Origin: Bacteroidales bacterium UBA1757
GTDB lineage: Bacteria > Bacteroidota > Bacteroidia > Bacteroidales > UBA1402
DNA length: 11,073 bases
NCBI GenBank assembly: GCA_002315625.1
Contig: DCHH01000064.1
Span: forward strand, 1-11,073
Direction of reading: 5' to 3'
Part shown: positions 1-6,132 of the stretch, one piece after another
How positions within the stretch are numbered: the first letter of the stretch is position 1
Layout: each line of letters begins with the position of its first letter
Notes under the pieces: model-generated
Told to the model about the DNA's origin: nothing
Databases searched by the model: none
Seen by the model: only the letters and a program-made list of their open reading frames with translations
Program-made: the position numbers and the translations under genes

Positions 1-1205
1 ATGTCGGGGAATATGCCGAAGATGGCAGGAACCTGGGTGAAGCCCAGACCAATACTCAGGGCAAGGGCGACAATAGTTGAATTCCGTTGGGAGAATCCGC
101 ACTTTGCCATCATTCCAAAGCCGGCATACATAATAGAACCGAACATCATAATGGTACAACCACCAAGAACAGCCTGAGGAATACTGGTGAGAATCACACC
201 AACAGCGGGGAACAGGCCGGCAAGAATCATAACGGCGGCACCGGTGGCAATCGTAAAGCGGTTGACCACATGGTTCATAGCCAACAGACCTACATTCTGG
301 CTGAAAGAGGTAATAGGGGTACAACCGAGTACACCGGCAACCGAACTGATAAAACCGTCACAAGCCAGCGAACCGGAAAGTTCCTTTGGCTTGATATCTC
401 TATTCAATGCACCGTTGGTCAAAGCCGTAGTGTCTCCAATGGTCTCAGTAGCAGATACCAGGAACACGCATACAATAGAAAGAATGGCTCCGATATGGAA
501 GACGGGCTTGAAAGGAAGAACTTTGGGGAGTGCTACCAGATCGACTCCTTCAAAAGAGATGTTCACCATCCCCATACAAGCAGCCAAAATGTAACCGATA
601 ATCAAACCTATCAGGACAGAGAGTGATTTGAGACTTCCCTTTGCAAACACTTGTACCAGGAGACCGGAAATCAGTGTTACTGAACCCACAATCCAGTTGT
701 GAGCAGCACCGAAATCGGCAGCGTCCTGACCACCGGCAAACGAATTTGCACCGATGGGAAGCAATGAGAAACCGATACCTGTTACCACCGTTGCAGCAAC
801 GATAGGAGTGATGATTTTTATCCAATATTTGGCAAAAAGGCCCAGGAGACCTTCAATAATACCACCCACAATGACAGCACCCATCAGTACGCCCATGCCT
901 TGCGTCGTGGCAATGGCAATGGAAAGCGACAGGAAAGTAAAACTGATTCCCATGACAACGGGCAGACGCGCACCTATCTTCCAAACGGGATAGAGCTGGA
1001 TTAATGTGCCGATACCTGCAACAATCATTGCATTCTGGACAAGCCGGGCTGACAAGGCGGCATCAGTGCCGACGATACCTGCAAGAATAATAATCGGTGT
1101 TACATTGGAAACGAACATCGCCAGGACATGTTGCAGTCCGAACGGAATAGCTTTTGCAAGAGGAACCCTGCCTTCAAATTGATAAAGATTGTCTAAATTA
1201 CTCAT
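1..1205 (-). CDS. pbuX: NCS2/NAT-family xanthine (uracil-xanthine type) permease, C-terminal end missing
   Basis: Inner-membrane nucleobase:cation symporter of the NCS2 (NAT) family, probably importing xanthine for the phosphoribosyltransferase encoded just upstream. The minus-strand frame is open from ATG at 1205 to the window edge, giving about 401 residues, so the last part of a usual 430-460-residue protein is missing. It is strongly hydrophobic, with many membrane segments. Family landmarks are visible: QHVLAMF near residues 25-31 (TM1 His26), ATETIGD with Glu254 and Asp258 (TM8), an Asp at about 283 in ACDG, and a NAT signature beginning Gln303-Asn304. These match the spacing of functionally important residues in E. 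coli XanQ. The signature reads QNVGLLAMNH, so the usual Thr-[Arg/Lys/Gly] pair at its end is Asn311-His312. The start lies 6 nt after the xpt stop, which implies co-transcription. The symbol rests on family plus xpt adjacency; uracil, uric acid or guanine/hypoxanthine transport cannot be excluded. Confidence 0.88.
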   Translation of the reverse strand, partial: MSNLDNLYQFEGRVPLAKAIPFGLQHVLAMFVSNVTPIIILAGIVGTDAALSARLVQNAMIVAGIGTLIQLYPVWKIGARLPVVMGISFTFLSLSIAIATTQGMGVLMGAVIVGGIIEGLLGLFAKYWIKIITPIVAATVVTGIGFSLLPIGANSFAGGQDAADFGAAHNWIVGSVTLISGLLVQVFAKGSLKSLSVLIGLIIGYILAACMGMVNISFEGVDLVALPKVLPFKPVFHIGAILSIVCVFLVSATETIGDTTALTNGALNRDIKPKELSGSLACDGFISSVAGVLGCTPITSFSQNVGLLAMNHVVNRFTIATGAAVMILAGLFPAVGVILTSIPQAVLGGCTIMMFGSIMYAGFGMMAKCGFSQRNSTIVALALSIGLGFTQVPAIFGIFPD

Positions 1206-1211
1206 GACTGA

Positions 1212-1799
1212 TTATTGATTTTGTTGACGAAACTCGATTTTCTGGGTATTGTAGTCCATCTTGTCGATAATGGCTATGGATTTAACCTTGTATCCTTTGG
1301 CGCGGATAGCATCACCACCTCCTTGGAATCCCTTTTCGATAGCGATGCCACAACCAACCACTTGTGCACCAGCCTGCTGAACCACCGAAATCAGCGCTTT
1401 AAGCGCTTCGCCATTAGCCAGAAAATCATCCACAATCAACACCCTGTCGTCCGAAGAAAGATAGCCGCTGGATACAAAAATCTGATTATCGCATTTATGG
1501 GTGAACGAATAGGCCTTAGCCGAATAGATGTTTCCATCCACATTCAGGCTCTGCGTCTTTTTTGCAAAAAGCATGGGCACATGAAGTTTAAGGGCAACTG
1601 TCATTGCAATGGGAATTCCGCTTGCTTCAATGGTAAGAATTTTGGTAATCTTTTCTCCGTGGAATGCCTCCAAAAAAGCATTAGCAATCTCTTCGACAAT
1701 ATTCACATCTATGAGATGATTCAAGAAGCCGGTCACTTTCAGAATATTACCCTCCTTCAAGACTCCGTCACTCAGGATTTTCTTTTCGAGAAAATTCAT
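1212..1799 (-). CDS. xpt: Xanthine phosphoribosyltransferase
   Basis: Cytoplasmic purine-salvage enzyme converting xanthine plus PRPP to XMP and pyrophosphate. The 195-residue product matches the usual length (B. subtilis Xpt is about 194 aa) and follows that family end to end by eye. It opens with an LxxKILSDGV-like segment, then has KVTGFLNHLID (21-31), TKILTIEASGI (52-62), FAKK (78-81) and the PRPP-binding loop VLIVDDFLANGEA (120-132) with the acidic pair Asp124-Asp125. GIAIEKGFQ (151-159) follows. I chose ATG at 1799 because the protein then aligns with the family N-terminus. An in-frame TTG at 1829 would add ten residues and run into the -7 promoter box. The gene is first in an operon with the permease, with a 6-nt gap between stop and next start. 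The xpt-permease order resembles the B. subtilis xpt-pbuX operon, but no purine riboswitch precedes it here. Confidence 0.95.
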   Translation of the reverse strand: MNFLEKKILSDGVLKEGNILKVTGFLNHLIDVNIVEEIANAFLEAFHGEKITKILTIEASGIPIAMTVALKLHVPMLFAKKTQSLNVDGNIYSAKAYSFTHKCDNQIFVSSGYLSSDDRVLIVDDFLANGEALKALISVVQQAGAQVVGCGIAIEKGFQGGGDAIRAKGYKVKSIAIIDKMDYNTQKIEFRQQNQ

Positions 1800-1826
1800 A
1801 TAATTTTGGACTATTAATGTGAGCGG

Positions 1827-1858
1827 CAAAAATAGTTAAAATAGCCATTGCCGCCAAA
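1827..1858 (-). promoter_or_regulatory. Bacteroides-type promoter for the xpt-permease operon
   Basis: Read on the minus strand, TTTG at 1858-1855 matches the -33 element and TATTTTTG at 1834-1827 matches the -7 consensus TAnnTTTG. They are separated by 20 nt, which fits the Bacteroides sigma-ABfr promoter. Transcription would start around 1820, leaving a leader of about 20 nt before the xpt ATG. That is too short for an aptamer riboswitch. A small dyad AAACAA/TTGTTT (1856-1861 and 1867-1872) overlaps the -33 box and could be a repressor site, but it is short and A/T-rich. The assignment is from consensus matching only. Confidence 0.6.
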
Positions 1859-1877
1859 CAAAACCGTTGTTTTAGTC

Positions 1878-1885
1878 TATTTTTG
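1878..1885 (+). promoter_or_regulatory. Putative -7 box of the HTCS gene promoter
   Basis: TATTTTTG fits the Bacteroides -7 consensus TAnnTTTG and is the same octamer as in the divergent xpt promoter. No TTTG lies at the expected distance upstream; the nearest TTG (1848-1850) is 27 nt away, which is too far. The start point would fall near 1892, giving a leader of only about 12 nt to the ATG at 1904. A weak promoter would suit a constitutively low-expressed sensor. This is a consensus match in A/T-rich DNA and could be chance. Confidence 0.35.
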
Positions 1886-1903
1886 CAAACAGATAGCGAA
1901 AAC

Positions 1904-4900
1904 ATGAAACAAAACCGTCCGACTTCTTCTTCCTTTTTGGGTGTATGTCTATTATTGTGCCTTCTTGCAATTGGTGCAGGGGAGGTATGCTTTGCCCAGT
2001 CGGTAGGGACCCTTGAGCATTTAAATGTTGAGGACGGACTTTCTCAATATACAGTTTTCTGTATTGCCCAGGACTCGGACGGCTTCATGTGGTTCGGCAC
2101 CAAAGACGGACTCAATCGTTTCGATGGAAGGCATTTCAAGGTATATCGTCACATTCCTGGCGATTCCACCAGCTTAGGAAGTAATTACATCCTGTCCCTT
2201 TGTATGGACAAAGAAGGAAATTTGTGGATAGGTACCGACAACGGGCTATACCGTTACGACCGTCGGTTTGATTGTTTTAGCCGGATGATGAATCAGGCCG
2301 AAGATGGTGCCTCGGTCGAGGAAAGGGTTAACGGAATGTTGACCGACGACAAGGGACGCTTGTGGATAGCTGCAGACGGACAGGGAGTTTTCTGTTTCGA
2401 CCCCATCAATGAGCTTATTTGGCACTACCCTCTCCGCCACCAAGTCCAGTGCATAGAACGGAAGGACAGCGTCAGTTTTTGGGTGGGGGCCTCTCCAGAC
2501 ATTTACATCATAAACGAACCTGCAACCGACCAGCCTGAAACCTCTTTTTCCAAAGTGCCTGTAACCGGGAAAAGCTTAGACGGTTGTACCATTCGCGCCC
2601 TTCTTGCCGGAAAGGAGATGCTTTACATTGCCACTTATGAACAGGGAATGCTTGTATTGCAGGACGGAGAGATTTCATCGCTCAAATGCGCAGGACACTC
2701 CTTTGACGGGCAGGCCATCCGTACTCTGGAACGCAAAAACGAAAACGAAATTTTTATCGGTGAAAACAGACTTTTCTGTCTGGACGAAACAAGTGGCATT
2801 GTCACTCCATTTGGTATTCCGTCCTCGGAAGGGACAGGATTATCCGATTTTACGGTTTATTCCATCTTTAAGGATCGTGAAAATGGTATATGGCTAGGAA
2901 CCTACTATGATGGAGTTATCCATCTACCGTATAATTTTACACCTTTCCGTCAATACCTGCCCCAACCCGGAAAGCCGGCAATATCGGGAGAGCGGACCCG
3001 CGAGCTCTGCCCCGACAATATGGGACATTTATGGATAGGCTCTGAGGATGGAGGGCTTTCGTGCCTGGATCTGACAACCGACCAGTTCGTTTCCTTTCCG
3101 ATTCACCGAAAAGGTATAGACCCGAAACTGACCAATGTTCATGGTCTGGCTTTCGATGGAAATAATCTGTGGATAGGATATTACAACGGCGGTTTTGACC
3201 AGTATGATATCGCTACAGGTGAAATCAGCTACCGTACCCTATCCGGCTTGATGGGATGGAATGTCAATGAAGACATTTTTGCCTTGTGTGTTTCTTCGGA
3301 CAAAAAGAAATTGTGGATAGGTACTGTGGCTGGGGTCTATTCGTACGACATTGCCGCTGGAAACCTTACCCTTCATCCGGAATTGGGGAAAAACTTTGTC
3401 TATGATATCCAGGAAGACTCAAACGGATGCCTGTGGATTGCCACCTTTGATGCCGGAGCATTCTTCTTTGACCCGGAGAGCGGCCGAATCAGTCAGTTCC
3501 GCTCTGACGAACAGAATCCGGGGAGCATCCCTTCAGACAAAGTCATCAGCATTTTCATATCTTCACAAAATGAGGTGTGGCTTACGACCGAAGGGGGAGG
3601 CATCTGCCGTTATCTGGCCAAAAGCCGCTCTTTTGAGCGGTTCGACCAGGCCAGGGGGCTGCCTAACAACGTCGCCTACAAAATTGTCGGTGGAAACGAT
3701 GGAATGTTGTGGTTCGGAACCAACAACGGACTGGTCAGTCTCAACCCGTCAGACGGAAGCGTCAAAACATATACCCGGAATGACGGACTCACTTCAAATC
3801 TGTTCAATTACAAATCCGGCTACCTCCATGATACAGGACGGTTTTATTTTGGCACTGTCAAAGGGCTGATTAGTTTCAACCCGTCAGAATTTTCCGAAAA
3901 TACTTTCTGTCCTACCGTAGCACTGACTCGCTTTGCCCTCTGGGGAGAGGAAAAGGGTATCGGAAACGGCTCTCCTCTGACCCAGTCGGTGAACACTCTT
4001 TCTTCTATCACACTCGCCCCGAACGAGACTACCTTCTCGTTTGAGTTTGCCCTGTTGAGCTATTCTTCTTTCCGACAGCACCATTTTGAATACATGCTGG
4101 AAGGGGCAGACAAGGGTTGGACTTCTATTCAGGGAAGTAACCGTGTTTCGTTCACAAACCTGCGGCATGGTGACTATGTTTTCCACCTTAGAGGCATCAA
4201 TGAAAACGGCCAACTGAGCAGTAACGAGAAAAAGGTACACATTCGGGTGATGCCTCCGTTCTATCTTACACGTCTGGCCTTTGTCCTGTATGTGTTGGCC
4301 TTTCTGGTTCTTCTCACCTTATTTATATGGGGAATCAGACGCCGTTATGCCAATCGCCAGCGCGAACAGATGGAGTATCTGGAAAAGAAGAAAGAAAAAG
4401 AGGTCGTAGAGGCTAAGATATCATTTTTTACTTCGGTTGTCCACGAAATCCGTACTCCGCTGACCCTTATCAGTGCCCCTTTGGAGTATATTCTCTCCAA
4501 GGAAGAATTGAGCAGGACCATACAAAGCGACCTGCTTTCAATGAAACGGAACACTGACCGCCTCATCCAGTTGTCCAACCAGTTGCTTGATTTCAGAAGT
4601 GTGGAGAGCAAGGAACGCAAACTGTCATTCGCGGCGACCGACATAAGTCAATTGCTGGAAAGCGGTTGGGAACGGATTCGTCCTCTGGCTGAGTCCAGAA
4701 ATCTGCAATTGACACTTGAATCCGCTTCCGTCACTGCCTTGGCCGATTCAGAGGCGCTCGTGAAAATTATCAGTAATCTGCTCGGTAATGCCGTCAAGTT
4801 TGCCGCCACTTTCATACGAGCAGAACTCTCGGCAGATACAGAGAACAGCCTGATGCGTCTGACAGTATGCAACGACGGAGAAGTTATCCCGGAAAAATCG

Positions 4901-5932
4901 CGGGAACATCTTTTTGAACCCTTCTTCAAGGTGGAAAGGCAAACGGAAGGCATTGCGACGGGCACAGGGCTTGGTCTTTCTCTGGCCAGCGAACTGGCAC
5001 GGATGCATGACGGTGAACTTTCCTATTCCGTTACTCCGTTTAACGCCAATCTTTTCACACTGACCATTCCTCTAAGAAACGCCTCACAGGCGGAAGAGTC
5101 TTCCCCAAAAACGCTTCATGATGTTGTATTGCGGGAACAATCGCCGGATGAGAGCCGAAACACAGCAAAAGGGAAACCGGTTGTTCTGCTTGTTGAGGAT
5201 AACAGCGAACTTCTCGAGTTCCTTACTCGTTGGCTTGCAAACAGCTATGAAGTCCTTTGCGCAAATAATGGAGTGGAGGCTCTACGGATTATTGAAGAGA
5301 ACGATGCAGACATCATCGTGAGCGATATCATGATGCCTGAAATGGACGGTATTACCCTTTTGAAAAAGCTTAAGGAGGATGCCCGTTTCAGTCATATCCC
5401 AGTAGTTATGCTCACCGCTAAGAATACTCTTTCCAGCAAAATCGAGTCATTGAACCTTGGGGCTGATGCATACGTTGAGAAACCGTTCTCATGCACATAT
5501 CTGCAGGCGCAGATGGATAATCTTCTCGAAAAGCACCGTTATATCAAACGGCTTTTCAGCCTTTATCCGATGGAGGCCATAAATTCCACCGAACTGAACG
5601 ATACCGACCAGCAGTTCTGGAGCCGTTTGAACAGTATTCTCGACAATCATCTCGACAATCCCGACCTTGATATTGATATGATTTCCTCCGAACTGGGGAT
5701 GAGCCGTTCCACTTTGAAGCGTAAGTTTGATACCATTTCCGAACTTACACCCAACGAGTACATCCGCCTCTACCGTCTCAAGAAAGCGGCATCATATCTG
5801 AAGGAAAACAAGTACCGTATCAACGAAATCATCGACATGACAGGTTTCGGCAGTTCATCCTATTTTGCCAAGTGCTTCAAGAAGCAGTTCGGTGTCTTGC
5901 CAAAAGATTATATTCAGCAAGACGGTAACTGA
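1904..5932 (+). CDS. Hybrid two-component system (HTCS) sensor/AraC-type regulator of a polysaccharide utilization locus
   Basis: One-protein signalling system: a periplasmic sensor fused to a histidine kinase, receiver and DNA-binding domain, expected to bind an oligosaccharide and switch on the downstream susC/susD operon. The product is 1342 residues. A signal peptide or N-terminal anchor ends near CFA-QS (29-33). Residues ~35-670 show 14 W-[I/F/L]-G-T-like strands (LWIGTDNGLYRY, LWFGTNNGLVSL and so on), which is two seven-bladed Reg_prop propellers. A Y_Y_Y domain (~707-783) and one membrane helix (~790-811) follow. The kinase has its H-box at His847 (HEIRTPLTLI), N-box Asn962 and G-box GTGLGL (1020-1025). 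The receiver has Glu1098/Asp1099, phosphoacceptor Asp1141, Thr1171 and Lys1193 with CheY-like spacing. An AraC HTH fills ~1236-1340. All catalytic residues I can check are present. ATG 1904 is preferred over TTG 1883 because it precedes a normal signal peptide and lies downstream of the -7 box. The ligand cannot be read from the sequence. Confidence 0.96.
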   Translation: MKQNRPTSSSFLGVCLLLCLLAIGAGEVCFAQSVGTLEHLNVEDGLSQYTVFCIAQDSDGFMWFGTKDGLNRFDGRHFKVYRHIPGDSTSLGSNYILSLCMDKEGNLWIGTDNGLYRYDRRFDCFSRMMNQAEDGASVEERVNGMLTDDKGRLWIAADGQGVFCFDPINELIWHYPLRHQVQCIERKDSVSFWVGASPDIYIINEPATDQPETSFSKVPVTGKSLDGCTIRALLAGKEMLYIATYEQGMLVLQDGEISSLKCAGHSFDGQAIRTLERKNENEIFIGENRLFCLDETSGIVTPFGIPSSEGTGLSDFTVYSIFKDRENGIWLGTYYDGVIHLPYNFTPFRQYLPQPGKPAISGERTRELCPDNMGHLWIGSEDGGLSCLDLTTDQFVSFPIHRKGIDPKLTNVHGLAFDGNNLWIGYYNGGFDQYDIATGEISYRTLSGLMGWNVNEDIFALCVSSDKKKLWIGTVAGVYSYDIAAGNLTLHPELGKNFVYDIQEDSNGCLWIATFDAGAFFFDPESGRISQFRSDEQNPGSIPSDKVISIFISSQNEVWLTTEGGGICRYLAKSRSFERFDQARGLPNNVAYKIVGGNDGMLWFGTNNGLVSLNPSDGSVKTYTRNDGLTSNLFNYKSGYLHDTGRFYFGTVKGLISFNPSEFSENTFCPTVALTRFALWGEEKGIGNGSPLTQSVNTLSSITLAPNETTFSFEFALLSYSSFRQHHFEYMLEGADKGWTSIQGSNRVSFTNLRHGDYVFHLRGINENGQLSSNEKKVHIRVMPPFYLTRLAFVLYVLAFLVLLTLFIWGIRRRYANRQREQMEYLEKKKEKEVVEAKISFFTSVVHEIRTPLTLISAPLEYILSKEELSRTIQSDLLSMKRNTDRLIQLSNQLLDFRSVESKERKLSFAATDISQLLESGWERIRPLAESRNLQLTLESASVTALADSEALVKIISNLLGNAVKFAATFIRAELSADTENSLMRLTVCNDGEVIPEKSREHLFEPFFKVERQTEGIATGTGLGLSLASELARMHDGELSYSVTPFNANLFTLTIPLRNASQAEESSPKTLHDVVLREQSPDESRNTAKGKPVVLLVEDNSELLEFLTRWLANSYEVLCANNGVEALRIIEENDADIIVSDIMMPEMDGITLLKKLKEDARFSHIPVVMLTAKNTLSSKIESLNLGADAYVEKPFSCTYLQAQMDNLLEKHRYIKRLFSLYPMEAINSTELNDTDQQFWSRLNSILDNHLDNPDLDIDMISSELGMSRSTLKRKFDTISELTPNEYIRLYRLKKAASYLKENKYRINEIIDMTGFGSSSYFAKCFKKQFGVLPKDYIQQDGN

Positions 5933-5969
5933 CCGTCCCGCAGTTAGTTTCAAGTTATTCCCGAAAAAG

Positions 5970-5999
5970 TCAAATTCCTCCGGATTTGCAGGAATTTGA
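5970..5999. repeat. Perfect 10-bp inverted repeat, candidate HTCS operator
   Basis: TCAAATTCCT (5970-5979) and AGGAATTTGA (5990-5999) are exact inverted copies separated by 10 nt. The spacer carries a further near-copy, GGATTTG (5982-5988), 9 nt before GGAATTTG (5991-5998), so three related GGAATTTG-like elements cluster here, one inverted. It lies about 75-105 bp upstream of the susC -7 box and 37 bp after the HTCS stop. No T-run follows it on the plus strand, so it is not a plus-strand terminator by itself. Position and symmetry suit an activator site, but that is inference; AraC-family proteins often bind direct repeats. Confidence 0.5.
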
Positions 6000-6003
6000 A
6001 GGT

Positions 6004-6033
6004 AATCATGTCATAATTGGCATGATTTTTTTG
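6004..6033 (+). terminator. Probable Rho-independent terminator after the HTCS gene
   Basis: AATCATGTCA (6004-6013) pairs with TGGCATGATT (6018-6027) over 10 bp, including one G-U, around a TAAT loop. The 3' side runs into seven Ts (6026-6032), followed by G and four more Ts. This is the layout of an intrinsic terminator, about 70 nt after the HTCS stop and before the susC promoter box, where one is expected. The stem is A/T-rich and so fairly weak. The same DNA is a dyad (AATCATG, 10 nt, CATGATT) and could instead be or include a regulator site. Its centre is 31 bp from that of the preceding dyad. Confidence 0.55.
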
Positions 6034-6075
6034 TTTTCTGGCCGGAAATTATCCTTACGGCGCATTCTCTCATCC

Positions 6076-6083
6076 TACTTTTG
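6076..6083 (+). promoter_or_regulatory. Putative -7 box of the susC/susD operon promoter
   Basis: TACTTTTG matches the Bacteroides -7 consensus TAnnTTTG. No TTTG or TTG is present at the proper distance upstream (about 6052-6057), as expected of a promoter that depends on an activator such as the HTCS. Transcription would begin near 6090, giving a roughly 43-nt A-rich leader to the ATG at 6133 with no evident Shine-Dalgarno sequence, typical of Bacteroidota genes. Confidence 0.5.
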
Positions 6084-6132
6084 CATCGTGACCTCTTGTA
6101 TAAAAACAACCAATAAATACAATACATTTTGC

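Noticed and set aside
87..626. Plus-strand open frames of 179 and 135 aa (87-626, 187-594) over the permease
   Set aside because: They are antisense shadows of a membrane-protein gene, with low-complexity translations rich in Thr, Asn and Gly and no family features.
1215..1817. 200-aa plus-strand open frame opposite xpt
   Set aside because: It is the exact antisense of a confidently identified gene, and its translation shows no recognisable domain.
1800..1829. Ten-residue extension of Xpt from TTG 1829
   Set aside because: It overlaps the -7 box of the xpt promoter, and the shorter form aligns with the family N-terminus.
1883..1903. Seven-codon upstream extension of the HTCS gene from TTG
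   Set aside because: The TTG is part of the -7 box TATTTTTG, and the extension would put a charged stretch before an otherwise normal signal peptide. ATG at 1904 fits better.
5971..5999. Minus-strand terminator formed by the 10-bp inverted repeat followed by CTTTTT
   Set aside because: The geometry is passable, but no minus-strand gene lies to the right that would need terminating, so an operator or chance is more likely.
5986..6132. 49-residue N-terminal extension of the SusC-like protein from TTG 5986
   Set aside because: It would span the terminator-like hairpin and the promoter box and bury a textbook signal peptide that starts at ATG 6133.
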